64,000 bases of DNA from contig CACFQR010000002.1 in the NCBI GenBank assembly GCA_902568465.1, positions 60,379 to 124,378 of the forward strand, read 5' to 3'. This document shows, piece by piece, positions 25,946 through 35,253 of the stretch. The DNA comes from an uncultured Pelagibacteraceae bacterium. GTDB lineage: Bacteria; Pseudomonadota; Alphaproteobacteria; Pelagibacterales; Pelagibacteraceae. The notes below the pieces were generated by a model. The model made no database searches and was not told where the DNA came from. It saw only the letters and a program-made list of their open reading frames with translations. The first letter of the stretch is position 1; every line of letters begins with the position of its first letter. The position numbers and the translations under genes are program-made.

Positions 25946-27095
25946 AAAAAGACCATACGATAAAAATAAAAGCTTTGTTAATTTTAGATCTATTAAAAAA
26001 GATGAAAATTATAAATTAGTAATAGATAAAATAAAAATTATACTATCTGATAGTAATAGAATACAAAAATTAGATAAAAACAAAAAAGTTATTGTTAATT
26101 ATTTAAAAAAGGATCTTATAGATAATAAAAAGACAGATCGTCCAAAATTCAAATTAACCCCAAATATCACTAAAGAAATGACACTATTGGAGAACAAAGA
26201 TATACTGAGATATCTTTTGCATAGATATAGATATGATATCTATCCTTTAATTCTTAAAATGGATGATTATCCTCCTTATTTACAAATAGAACCAACCTCT
26301 TTTTGTAATTTTAGGTGTGTATTTTGTTTCCAATCAAACAGAGAATTCTCAAAAAGATCTAGTGGGTATATGGGTCATATGACTCTGGATACATTCAAGA
26401 AAGTTGTTGATCAGGCCGAAGGTAATATTGAATTTATATCTTTAGCATCAAGAGGAGAGCCTCTTATTTGTAGAGATATCGATAAAATGTTATTATATGC
26501 AAAAGATAAATTTTTAAATCTCAAAATAAATACAAATGCCTCTATTCTAAATGAAAAAAGAGCACATGCTATACTTCAAAGTGGAGTTAGAACTTTGGTA
26601 TTTTCAGCAGATGCAGCAGATAAAAAATTGTATAGTAAATTAAGAGTAAATGGAAAATTAGACAAAGTGTTTGCTAATATTAATTTATTTAAAAAAATAA
26701 AAGAAAAACACTATCCAAAAGCTAAAATAATCACTCGAGTATCTGGAGTTAAAGTTGTAAAAGAACAAAAATTTAGTGACATGGAAAACTTTTGGAAAGA
26801 TTTAGTTGACCAAGTAGCTTTTGTTGATTACTGCCCTTGGGAAAATGTTTACGCAAGTAAAATTAACAAGCTGACAAAACCTTGCTCAGAACTCTGGCGA
26901 AGAATGTATGTTTGGTGGGATGGTAAAAGTAATCCTTGTGAAGTAGATTATAAATCTGATCTTACACCAGGTGATATTTTTAAAAAAAATATATCACAGC
27001 TTTGGACCTCAAATTCTTACCAAAATATTAGAAAAAAACACTTATCCAAAAATAGAAAATCTATTGCACCATGCAATAAGTGTTTTTCTGTATAA
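25935..27095 (+). CDS. radical SAM/SPASM-domain protein
   Basis: A 386-residue radical SAM enzyme. The cluster cysteines are C124, C128 and C131 in TSFCNFRCVFC; the C-terminal third has more cysteines (PCSELW, NPCEVDY, PCNKCF) fitting a SPASM-type auxiliary cluster domain. About 110 N-terminal residues before the barrel are of unknown fold. It overlaps the cytidylyltransferase by 11 bases and is followed by the second HisC-like gene. SPASM enzymes in sugar clusters act as dehydrogenases or C-C/C-S forming enzymes; the substrate is unknown. Confidence 0.83.
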   Translation: MKIEKRPYDKNKSFVNFRSIKKDENYKLVIDKIKIILSDSNRIQKLDKNKKVIVNYLKKDLIDNKKTDRPKFKLTPNITKEMTLLENKDILRYLLHRYRYDIYPLILKMDDYPPYLQIEPTSFCNFRCVFCFQSNREFSKRSSGYMGHMTLDTFKKVVDQAEGNIEFISLASRGEPLICRDIDKMLLYAKDKFLNLKINTNASILNEKRAHAILQSGVRTLVFSADAADKKLYSKLRVNGKLDKVFANINLFKKIKEKHYPKAKIITRVSGVKVVKEQKFSDMENFWKDLVDQVAFVDYCPWENVYASKINKLTKPCSELWRRMYVWWDGKSNPCEVDYKSDLTPGDIFKKNISQLWTSNSYQNIRKKHLSKNRKSIAPCNKCFSV

Positions 27096-27097
27096 TT

Positions 27098-28177
27098 ATG
27101 ATAATTAAAAACAATTTACACTTAAAGGAAATAAAGAGATTTAGAGTTTCAGAGGGTAGGGATTTAGAAAAAGGCCTAAGACTTGACAGAAATGAAAAAG
27201 TTGATTTTTGGCCAAATGATTTTATTCAAAAAGTTTTATCAAGTAAGCCAAAAAGTTTTTTTAGCACATATCCTGAAATTTCTAATTTATACAAAAAACT
27301 AGCAAAATTTAATAATGTTAATGAAAATCAAATTTTAATCACATCAGGTATCGATGGTTCCATAAAAAATTTATTTTCTGTTTTATTAAACTCAGGAGAT
27401 ACAGTAGGTGTTTTTAGCCCAACTTATTTAATGTATGAAGTTTACTCTAGAATTTATAAGGTAGATTGTTTTCAAATCAAATATTCTAACGATTACAAAA
27501 TAAATCAAGATGATTTAAATAATTTTTTTAAATTAAAACCAAAAATACTTTTTGTTCCCAATCCAAATCAACCTATAGAAAGTTCTTTGAGTCTAGCAGA
27601 GCTAAGAGATTTGGCTGAAAAATGCACGAAAATCGGATGTTTTTTAGTTGTTGATGAAGCTTATTATCACTTAGGTGCTGATACGGCCCTTTCTCTAATT
27701 AAGGATTTTGATAATATAATCGTAGTTAGAACATTTTCCAAAGCATTTGGAGTTCCTTCAATTAGAACAGGATATACAATTTCAACTTCAGAAAATATGG
27801 AAATCATTTCAAAGATGCGAATAGCACATGAACTAAATTCTGTGAGTATCGCTGTAGCAGAATATTTATTAGATAATTTTGATATGGTTGAAAATTATTG
27901 TGAAAAAATAAAGACCTCAAGAGATTTAACGCTTAAAGATTTAAAATCTATAGGGCTTAATGTGAGAGGTAAACATGGAAATTATATTTTAGTAACTTTT
28001 AAAACTGAAGAAGTTGCAAAAAATATAGTTAAATTTTTAAAAGAAAAATTAATTTATGTTAAAGGACCTTATTTAAAGCCTTGGAACATGTGCATTTGTT
28101 TTACTGTTGGACCCCAAGAGTATATGAAAAAATTCATTTCTGCTATTAAAGAAGCCAAAGAAAAAAATATTTTTTAA
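27098..28177 (+). CDS. HisC-like class I/II aminotransferase or decarboxylase (second of a pair)
   Basis: A PLP enzyme of 359 residues from the ATG at 27098; a GTG at 27080 would add six residues inside the preceding gene. GLRLDRNEK, PNPNQPIESSLSL, VVDEAYYHLG, and VRTFSKAFGVPSIRTGY with the Schiff-base lysine are visible. The sequence NPNQP is shared with the homologue at 24131, and both differ from the NPNNPTG of classical HisC. The pair encloses the cytidylyltransferase and radical SAM genes, which suggests four steps of one pathway. It is followed 14 bases later by an epimerase gene. Confidence 0.82.
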   Translation: MIIKNNLHLKEIKRFRVSEGRDLEKGLRLDRNEKVDFWPNDFIQKVLSSKPKSFFSTYPEISNLYKKLAKFNNVNENQILITSGIDGSIKNLFSVLLNSGDTVGVFSPTYLMYEVYSRIYKVDCFQIKYSNDYKINQDDLNNFFKLKPKILFVPNPNQPIESSLSLAELRDLAEKCTKIGCFLVVDEAYYHLGADTALSLIKDFDNIIVVRTFSKAFGVPSIRTGYTISTSENMEIISKMRIAHELNSVSIAVAEYLLDNFDMVENYCEKIKTSRDLTLKDLKSIGLNVRGKHGNYILVTFKTEEVAKNIVKFLKEKLIYVKGPYLKPWNMCICFTVGPQEYMKKFISAIKEAKEKNIF

Positions 28178-28191
28178 TCTATATACAATTT

Positions 28192-29124
28192 ATGAAAAAA
28201 GTCATTATTACTGGTGGACTTGGTTATATTGGATCACTATTAACTAAAAGATTAATAGAAAAAAATTATAAAGTGGTGATACTTGATAATTTTTTGACGA
28301 ATACTACAAAATATATAAAGGGAACAGAACTAATTAAGTGCGATATTACAAATCCTAAAGATTTATCTCGAATAAAAATAAAAAATTCATCTGCTATTTT
28401 ACATTTAGCTGCGCAATCATCAGGCCCAAACTCTTATAATAATCCAAATTTAGATATTAATATAAATGTTCTTGGCACAGTAAATTTAATTAATTTCTGT
28501 AAAAGTAATAACATTAAAAAATTTATTTATGCTTCTTCGTTCACGGTTTACGGAGATAATGAAGATCATGAAATGTTGGATGAGAAATGTATTTGTAATC
28601 CAAAATCTTTTTACGCTATCTCAAAATATGCATCAGAAAAATATTTACAGCTATTGTGTGAAAAATTTTCAATAAAGTGGAACATTTTAAGAATGTTCAA
28701 TGTTTACGGACCTGGTCAGGATATGTCTAGAACTGATCAAGGAATAGTTTCTATATATTTAAATTACATAAAGAATAAAAATACCCTACCTGTAAAAGGA
28801 AGTCTTAAACGATTTAGAGATTTAATATTCATAGATGATGTAATAGATGCTTGGGTACTTTGTTTAGAAGATAAAAAAAATTTTAATCAAATTTTTAATC
28901 TAGGTTCTGGTGAAAAAATTTATGTTAAAAAAATGATACATGAAATTATAAAATTATATAAAAAACAAAAAAAAATGAAAATAAAAGTTATCGAATCTAC
29001 CCCAGGCGATATTATGGGATGTTATGCTAATATTAAAAAAATTAAAAAATCTCTTTCATTCGCTCCAAAAATTAAATTTCAAGAGGGGATAAGACTGTTT
29101 AAAAAATGGGTAGATGAAAATTAA
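28192..29124 (+). CDS. NAD-dependent sugar epimerase/dehydratase
   Basis: A 310-residue extended short-chain dehydrogenase with GGLGYIGS, LHLAAQSSGP, YASSFTVYG, FYAISKYASEKYL (catalytic Tyr/Lys), and RMFNVYGPGQDM, and the usual RDLIFIDDVIDAW. Motifs fit the UDP-glucose 4-epimerase/GalE-like branch. It reads with the upstream aminotransferase and precedes an unknown transferase by five bases. Confidence 0.87.
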   Translation: MKKVIITGGLGYIGSLLTKRLIEKNYKVVILDNFLTNTTKYIKGTELIKCDITNPKDLSRIKIKNSSAILHLAAQSSGPNSYNNPNLDININVLGTVNLINFCKSNNIKKFIYASSFTVYGDNEDHEMLDEKCICNPKSFYAISKYASEKYLQLLCEKFSIKWNILRMFNVYGPGQDMSRTDQGIVSIYLNYIKNKNTLPVKGSLKRFRDLIFIDDVIDAWVLCLEDKKNFNQIFNLGSGEKIYVKKMIHEIIKLYKKQKKMKIKVIESTPGDIMGCYANIKKIKKSLSFAPKIKFQEGIRLFKKWVDEN

Positions 29125-29129
29125 TTTTC

Positions 29130-30476
29130 ATGTCTGTGGCAAATTACCAAAATCAAGTTATAAATAAAATAAAAGATTATTTGATTAGAATTAACAAAAG
29201 TAGCATCAATACTAGTAAAAGTGCATTGTGCTATTTTGTTGGATGGGATTTATCGACAGGTTTAACTAATATTAGATCGAAAATTGATTTTAGAAAATCA
29301 TTTACATTTTTTTTAGTATATTTAAGAGATTTAATGAGCATTGGTTATCAACATAACTATAACTTAATTTCATCAATTAAGAATTTTGAATTTGAAAATA
29401 TGGTAATTACTTGGGCAGAAAAAAAAAGTTTTAACTCAAATGGTTCACTTAACGATACGTACACTAGATCTAATTCAAGAAAAATGAGCAACACATTATG
29501 GCTTGTTATATATATGGATTTTGAACTCCCTAAAAATTTAGACAAAAATATAATAATCCTAAAACGTAGTTCAAAACCTAATTTTAATTTGTTTTATTTA
29601 TTTAAAACAATTCTAAAAATTTTCTTACAAAATTCACTTAATCTCAAAAAAGTGGCTCATTACGCCTCCTCCCACTCAAATTTTGGCAATATTGTCTTAA
29701 AAAAAACCAAACCTTATTTGAGTAATAAAAAATTAAAAAAAATATTCATGCCTTACGAAGCTCAACCTTTTCAACAGATGATAATATCATTTACCAAAAA
29801 AAATAATAAAAAAATAAAAATTTTAGGTTACATTCACGATTTTGAACCTATAACACCTAATTTAATATATAAAAAAGATTCTCCAGACTTGCTTTTGTTA
29901 CCTGGAAAGCAGCGAAAAAAATATTTTTCAAATCATCTTAATTGGCCAAAAAAACGTATAAAAACCATACCATCTTTAAGATATTACAGGGATGATTTTA
30001 AAAATATTTTAAAAAATAAAATATTATTGCCTAGCGGTATTTATAATATAAAAAAGGTCACAGAACACATCGAAACTTTCCTTAGTTCTACATCAAATAA
30101 TAGTCTTAAACCTATTAAAGTTAGGATTCACCCATCATCTACTAGTCCTAAGTTACAAAAAAAACTAAAAGAAAATATAGATAAAATTATTATAAAAAAT
30201 AAAAATAAATTTTCAAATAGTTCAAAAAACAAGGATACAACTATTGTAATCGGAATCACGTCACTTTTAATAATAGCCTTAGAAAATAGAAGTAGAGTTA
30301 TTCAAATTTGTATGGATCCAGAAATACAAGCCTATTCTAAGTTTTTTTCTTCTAACATTGTAACTGAAAGATTAGATGAAAATATTTTTTCTTACAGTTT
30401 GAAAAAAAAGGAAAATTGTTTTAGTTTTGGAAATAAGAAAAATTCATTAAATAAGATTATAAGAAGTTGTAGATAA
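29130..30476 (+). CDS. uncharacterised glycan-cluster protein, possible glycosyltransferase
   Basis: A 448-residue soluble protein without recognised family. Signs of a GT-B like transferase: IFMPYEAQPFQQMIISF, ILGYIHDFEPITPNLIY, LLLLPGKQRKKYF, then KVRIHPSSTSP and TTIVIGITSLLIIALENRS, the last resembling the donor-side helix of capsule transferases. It is followed by a TonB receptor gene after only two bases, yet that protein belongs to a different process, so a change in function happens here without a visible gap. Confidence 0.5.
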   Translation: MSVANYQNQVINKIKDYLIRINKSSINTSKSALCYFVGWDLSTGLTNIRSKIDFRKSFTFFLVYLRDLMSIGYQHNYNLISSIKNFEFENMVITWAEKKSFNSNGSLNDTYTRSNSRKMSNTLWLVIYMDFELPKNLDKNIIILKRSSKPNFNLFYLFKTILKIFLQNSLNLKKVAHYASSHSNFGNIVLKKTKPYLSNKKLKKIFMPYEAQPFQQMIISFTKKNNKKIKILGYIHDFEPITPNLIYKKDSPDLLLLPGKQRKKYFSNHLNWPKKRIKTIPSLRYYRDDFKNILKNKILLPSGIYNIKKVTEHIETFLSSTSNNSLKPIKVRIHPSSTSPKLQKKLKENIDKIIIKNKNKFSNSSKNKDTTIVIGITSLLIIALENRSRVIQICMDPEIQAYSKFFSSNIVTERLDENIFSYSLKKKENCFSFGNKKNSLNKIIRSCR

Positions 30477-30478
30477 AA

Positions 30479-32341
30479 ATGTTACTCATATTAAAATCTT
30501 TTATTATTTTTTTATTTTACTTTGTTTCTTATGCACAAGGCGAGATAAAGGAGTGTAAATGGAATGATAAAAAAAATATTCCATGCGTAACAATTGTAAA
30601 ACCAACTCCAAATACATCAATAATTTCTGAAATTGGCGTTAGAAAAAATATTATTACAGCAAAAGAAATAGATGATTATGGGGCTATAGATGTCAACGAC
30701 GTATTAAAAATGGTTAGTGGAATTAATTTAACACAATCTGGCCCGAGAGGACAACAAACCTCCGTTTTCACAAGGGGCACAAATTCAAATCACACTCTTG
30801 TTCTCTTAAATGGTATACCCATAAATGATCAATCTTCAACACAAGGTCTTCATGATTTTGGTTCAGATTTCATTCAAAATATTCAACAGGTAGAAGTTTA
30901 TACTGGGCCTAATGGCGCTCACTTTGGACCAAATGCAATAGGTGGAGCTATAAATTTTATTACTTCTAATGATTTTGTAAATAAAATTAAAATAACTGGA
31001 TCAAATAATCAAAATAATACTATTAGCACAAACTATAATACTATTACAGATGATGGGCTAGCTCTTAATTTAAAGTTAGCTTTAACAAATAGTAAAACCA
31101 ATAGTGCAAAATATAATGGGATTGAAAAAGACTCTTTAAAAAATATTAATGGTAATCTAAACATAGAAAAATGGTTAAATGAAAATCTTAAATTTAAAAC
31201 AACTTTTTTAGGAAGGAATACAGTAGCTGAGTATGACGGATCATCTTCAGAAGAAGAATATACAGGAGATAATCTTATGTATGGTGCTCAGATTGGTTTA
31301 GATTATCAAAGAAAAAACACGGAAGACTCTATAATTCTACATTACCACAAATACGATCGAGAATATCGAGAGGCAGGAACTGTAGATGAATATGGAAGTA
31401 ACGCTTATACATTAAGGGGAGAAAGAAAAACTCAATTAGGCGATAAAATCTCATATGGCTTTGGTGGTGAGTATAAATATGACTGGGGAGAATTTGAAAA
31501 TAAAGGATCTTATTCCTCATCTACGAAAGGACACACAGACAATAAAGGTTTATTTTCAAATATTGGTTTTAAACCTTATGAAAATACAATCATCTCTCTT
31601 TACGCAAGATCAGATGATCACAAAACCACAGGTACAAACAACACATATAAAATAAATTTTACTCAGAATATTAATAAATTAAAAATAGGTGCCACACATT
31701 CCACTGGATTAAGAAATCCATCATTGTATGAATTGTATGGAACTGATAGCACTGGATATTCAGGAAATACTAAATTGGATCCAGAAAAAAGTAGTTCTAA
31801 TGAAATTTATGGAGAATATAATATTTCAAAAGATTTTTTAGTTTCTGTTACAGGATTTAAGTCGAACATATATAACCAAGTAGAGTATTCAAACAAACAA
31901 TATATCAATAATTCAAGCAACATAGATTTAAACCAGTCTGGCGTAGAAACTGCAATAAGCTGGAAAAACGAAAACCAAAAAATATCTTTATTTGGAAGTT
32001 CTCTTTCAAGCAAGAAGACAAATGGAGTAGATCAACTCAGAAGACCAGAAAAAACTTATGGTATAAAATATACGAATAAATTTAATAATAGTCTAATTGG
32101 ACCAGTTCAACTAAGTTTTGATTATAATCATTATGGTAAACATTGGGATACACATTCAACCAACTGGTCTACTACTCTTATGGATTCAACAGATATAATA
32201 AATTTAGCTTTGATTAAAAACTTTCTGGGGCAGGAATTCTCAATTAATATAACAAATTTATTTGACGAGGCCTACCAAAGACCACATGGATATACTCAGG
32301 ATGGTAGAAAAATAAGATTTGGATTTGCTAAAAAATATTAA
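30479..32341 (+). CDS. btuB: TonB-dependent outer-membrane receptor, BtuB-like
   Basis: A 620-residue outer-membrane barrel. A hydrophobic signal peptide occupies about residues 1-20. The plug domain follows with DVNDVLKMVSGINLTQSG, VFTRGTNSNHTLVLLNG and VEVYTGPNGAHFGPNAIGG; a beta-barrel of about 480 residues ends in IRFGFAKKY, with a terminal aromatic. Size and motifs fit the cobalamin receptor branch. No cobalamin riboswitch can lie in the two-base gap before the gene. The DUF6580 protein 33 bases downstream is a common companion of BtuB-like receptors. Substrate could be a corrinoid or another scarce compound. Confidence 0.85.
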   Translation: MLLILKSFIIFLFYFVSYAQGEIKECKWNDKKNIPCVTIVKPTPNTSIISEIGVRKNIITAKEIDDYGAIDVNDVLKMVSGINLTQSGPRGQQTSVFTRGTNSNHTLVLLNGIPINDQSSTQGLHDFGSDFIQNIQQVEVYTGPNGAHFGPNAIGGAINFITSNDFVNKIKITGSNNQNNTISTNYNTITDDGLALNLKLALTNSKTNSAKYNGIEKDSLKNINGNLNIEKWLNENLKFKTTFLGRNTVAEYDGSSSEEEYTGDNLMYGAQIGLDYQRKNTEDSIILHYHKYDREYREAGTVDEYGSNAYTLRGERKTQLGDKISYGFGGEYKYDWGEFENKGSYSSSTKGHTDNKGLFSNIGFKPYENTIISLYARSDDHKTTGTNNTYKINFTQNINKLKIGATHSTGLRNPSLYELYGTDSTGYSGNTKLDPEKSSSNEIYGEYNISKDFLVSVTGFKSNIYNQVEYSNKQYINNSSNIDLNQSGVETAISWKNENQKISLFGSSLSSKKTNGVDQLRRPEKTYGIKYTNKFNNSLIGPVQLSFDYNHYGKHWDTHSTNWSTTLMDSTDIINLALIKNFLGQEFSINITNLFDEAYQRPHGYTQDGRKIRFGFAKKY

Positions 32342-32374
32342 TGTTTAATTCTGAAAAAAAGTTATAATTAAAAA

Positions 32375-32887
32375 ATGCCAAATATTTTAATCAATTTAAA
32401 AAAAGAAATTTTTCCATTAAGTTTGATCTTAATCTTAATAATATCAAGATTAATACCTCATCCACCTAATTTTACACCAATTATATCGGTAGCAATAATT
32501 AGTAGTTATTTTTTTAAAGATAAATTTTTATCTATTTTAGTATTAATGATTTCAATGATTTTGTCTGATTTTTTAATTGGATTTCATAAAAATATTTTTT
32601 TTGTATACCTGTCATTAGTTACAATCACTTTAGTTTTTTATAATCTTAGAGAAAAAATAAACTTTAAAAGTATGTTCTTATTTAGTTTTTTCGGTTCACT
32701 AATTTTTTATTTAATTTCAAATTTTGGAGTTTGGATTTTAGGCACCATGTATGAAAAAAATTTCAGTGGATTATTGAATTGCTATATTATGGCCATACCC
32801 TTTTTTAAAAATACTTTTTTATCCACATTATTTTTTTCATATGCAGTTTTAGTTGCAGATAGTCTTTATAGGAAAAAATTTATATAA
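32375..32887 (+). CDS. DUF6580-family membrane protein
   Basis: A 170-residue integral membrane protein with five or six helices. The pattern RLIPHPPNFTPI, LSDFLIGFHKN and SNFGVWILG followed by YIMAIPFFKNTFLS is that of DUF6580, a family of putative transport proteins resembling ECF S components. It follows the TonB receptor and reads in the same direction, so it may move the same ligand across the inner membrane; that is inferred. No ECF ATPase genes are in the window. Confidence 0.78.
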   Translation: MPNILINLKKEIFPLSLILILIISRLIPHPPNFTPIISVAIISSYFFKDKFLSILVLMISMILSDFLIGFHKNIFFVYLSLVTITLVFYNLREKINFKSMFLFSFFGSLIFYLISNFGVWILGTMYEKNFSGLLNCYIMAIPFFKNTFLSTLFFSYAVLVADSLYRKKFI

Positions 32888-32931
32888 TTAATTTTTTAAA
32901 TTAAGTTAAGCTTTAGATTCGTTTATTTGAT

Positions 32932-33993
32932 ATGAAAGAACTAGAAATTTATAAAAATTTAAAAGTAGTTGTCACAGGATCTACCGGATTCAAAGGTTCA
33001 TGGCTCTGTTTTTGGCTGTCTTCTCTCAAGTCTAATGTTGTTGGTATTGCCCTGAAACCAGAGCCTGGATCAGTAATATTTGATCAGCTAGGGCTAAAAA
33101 AAAAAATTAAACAAATCTATTTAGATATCAATAATTTTGAAAAATTAAATAAAGTTATAAAAAAGGAAAAGCCCGACATAATTTTTCACTTGGCTGCTCA
33201 ATCAATAGTATCTTTAAGCTTTCTAAAACCTACAGAAACAATTATGACAAATGTGCTTGGTAGTACAAATATTTTAGAAACTGTCAGGCGCAATAAGGTT
33301 AAAAATTTGGTCTACATAACATCAGATAAATGTTATTTAAATGATGGAAGATCGACCGCATATTATGAAAATGATATACTGGGAGGAGAAGATCCATATT
33401 CTGTTTCAAAAGCATGCGCCGAATTAGTTTTTCAAACTTATTTTAATAGCCTTTTAATTAATAGTGAAAAATTAAATTACGCGACAACCAGAGCAGGTAA
33501 TGTAATTGGAGGTGGCGACATGAAAAAAGACAGGATAGTACCTGACGTTATTAAATCTTTGAAATACAACACTGAACTAGTTATTAGAAGTCCAGATTCA
33601 ACGAGGCCCTGGCAGCATGTGTTAGAGCCTTTATCGGGATATCTGTTACTAGGTAGCTTATTAATAAACAAAAAACTATCCTATAAATTAAAACCAAATT
33701 GGAATTTTGGACCTAGCACTACAAATTGTAAAACAGTTTTGCAAGTTACAAAAAAGATAATTTCAATATGGGGTACTAAAAAAAATATTACTATAAAAAG
33801 TAATAAAAAATTTAAAGAAGCTGGTCTTCTAATGTTAAATAACAAAAAGGCAAAAAAAGAGCTAAATTGGTCTCCCAAGCTAAGTTTTGATGAAACAATA
33901 TTGATGACTGTCGATTGGTATAAGTCGTTTTTTAAAAGAAAAAATATTGAAAGAGTGTCTGCGGAACAAATACAATATTTTTCGTCAAAGTAA
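32932..33993 (+). CDS. rfbG: CDP-glucose 4,6-dehydratase
   Basis: A 353-residue extended short-chain dehydrogenase. VVVTGSTGFKGSWLCFW is the diagnostic N-terminal motif of CDP-glucose 4,6-dehydratase; HLAAQSIV, TSDKCY, YSVSKACAEL and TRAGNVIGGGD follow. It converts CDP-glucose to CDP-4-keto-6-deoxyglucose in the cytosol, the branch point to 3,6-dideoxy or branched sugars. The rfbF gene that makes CDP-glucose is two genes downstream. The gene reads in the order rfbG, C-methyltransferase, rfbF, reductase. No RfbH (3-dehydrase) is present in the window. Confidence 0.93.
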   Translation: MKELEIYKNLKVVVTGSTGFKGSWLCFWLSSLKSNVVGIALKPEPGSVIFDQLGLKKKIKQIYLDINNFEKLNKVIKKEKPDIIFHLAAQSIVSLSFLKPTETIMTNVLGSTNILETVRRNKVKNLVYITSDKCYLNDGRSTAYYENDILGGEDPYSVSKACAELVFQTYFNSLLINSEKLNYATTRAGNVIGGGDMKKDRIVPDVIKSLKYNTELVIRSPDSTRPWQHVLEPLSGYLLLGSLLINKKLSYKLKPNWNFGPSTTNCKTVLQVTKKIISIWGTKKNITIKSNKKFKEAGLLMLNNKKAKKELNWSPKLSFDETILMTVDWYKSFFKRKNIERVSAEQIQYFSSK

Positions 33994-34007
33994 TTATATT
34001 CAAATTA

Positions 34008-35243
34008 ATGATTACAAAAAAATGTAGAATTTGTGAAAAAAGGTTATTAAATGTAATAAAATTTAATAAGGTTGCTCTTTCTGGGTCTTTTTTAAAAAAA
34101 AATCAAATTAGAAAAGAAAAAAAATACTCCCTTTCTCTTTTGGTTTGCAAAAGTTGCAAACACGTACAGATCAACAACATAATTAATCCAAATATTCTTT
34201 TTTCGCACTATGATTGGGAAACTGGAGTTTCAAAAAGCAATATTTCTCTTATAAGAAGCTTACTATTCAAACTTCGTAAAAACTTTAGATTTAAAAAAAA
34301 TAGTAAAATATTTGAAGTTGCAAGTAATGACGGAACTTTATTAAATGAATTTAAAAATTATTGTGGAAAATCAAATATACTTGGAATTGACCCAGCTAAA
34401 AATTTAAAAAAAATTTCAGATAAAAAAAATATACCAACAATACTTGGTTATTTTTCTTACAATAAGTCAAAAGAAATTTATAAAAAATATAAAAAATTTG
34501 ATTTTTGTGTAGCAAGAAATGTGATTGCTCATGCCAAAGACCCAAATAGTATTTTTAAAGGTGTAAAAAATATTTTAAAAGAAAAGGGAATTTTTGTAAT
34601 TGAAGTTCCACATCTCTATAATATTTTTAAGGACAATCAATATGACAATATATTTCATGAACATCTCGGGTTTCATTCTTTAAAATCAATAAAGGATTTG
34701 TGTAATATAAATTTACTGAAACTTATTGATGTAGAGTTAATTGATTCACAAGGTGGTTCAATACGGTGTTATATTTCTCACCAAAACTTTAAAAAAAAAA
34801 TAAATAACAGAGTTAAAAATATTTTAAAAAAAGAAATCGAAATAGGTTTATTTAAATTGACTACATGGAAAATTTTTTCTAATAAGATTTCTCATCATAG
34901 AAAAAAATTAAGAAACTATCTATTAAAAATAAAAAATAATAAAAAAATTATATCTGCATATGGTGCATCTGGAAAAGGACAAGCATTGTTACAATTCTGT
35001 GGAATTGATAGTAAGATTATTAGTCATGTCTATGATAAAAGTATTTTTAAACAGGGCAAATACACACCTGGCACTCATCTAAAAATAGTTAACCCTAAAT
35101 TTATTAATAAACATATGCCCGATTATCTTTTATTATTATCCTGGAATATAGTTAGAGAAATAGCAAGACAGGAAAAAAAATATTTAAGTGGAAATGGAAA
35201 AATAATTATTCCATTCCCAAAACCAAAAATTTTTATTAGATAG
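34008..35243 (+). CDS. NDP-sugar C-methyltransferase with intact zinc site
   Basis: A 411-residue protein of the TylC3-like C-methyltransferase type. A four-cysteine zinc site is visible (C6, C9, C47, C50 in CRIC and CKSC), then the SAM-binding motif IFEVASNDGTLLNEF, then EVPHLYNIF with HEHLGFHSL, and a C-terminal domain with AYGASGKGQALL. These enzymes methylate C3 of a 4-keto-6-deoxy sugar. Lying between rfbG and rfbF, it would act on the CDP-4-keto-6-deoxyglucose product. A related gene on the other strand at 41778 lacks the cysteines. Confidence 0.88.
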   Translation: MITKKCRICEKRLLNVIKFNKVALSGSFLKKNQIRKEKKYSLSLLVCKSCKHVQINNIINPNILFSHYDWETGVSKSNISLIRSLLFKLRKNFRFKKNSKIFEVASNDGTLLNEFKNYCGKSNILGIDPAKNLKKISDKKNIPTILGYFSYNKSKEIYKKYKKFDFCVARNVIAHAKDPNSIFKGVKNILKEKGIFVIEVPHLYNIFKDNQYDNIFHEHLGFHSLKSIKDLCNINLLKLIDVELIDSQGGSIRCYISHQNFKKKINNRVKNILKKEIEIGLFKLTTWKIFSNKISHHRKKLRNYLLKIKNNKKIISAYGASGKGQALLQFCGIDSKIISHVYDKSIFKQGKYTPGTHLKIVNPKFINKHMPDYLLLLSWNIVREIARQEKKYLSGNGKIIIPFPKPKIFIR

Positions 35244-35253
35244 TATTGATTTT

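Noticed and set aside
30477..30478. Cobalamin riboswitch upstream of the BtuB-like gene
   Set aside because: Only two bases separate it from the previous gene, and no riboswitch-like structure was seen in the coding sequence before it.
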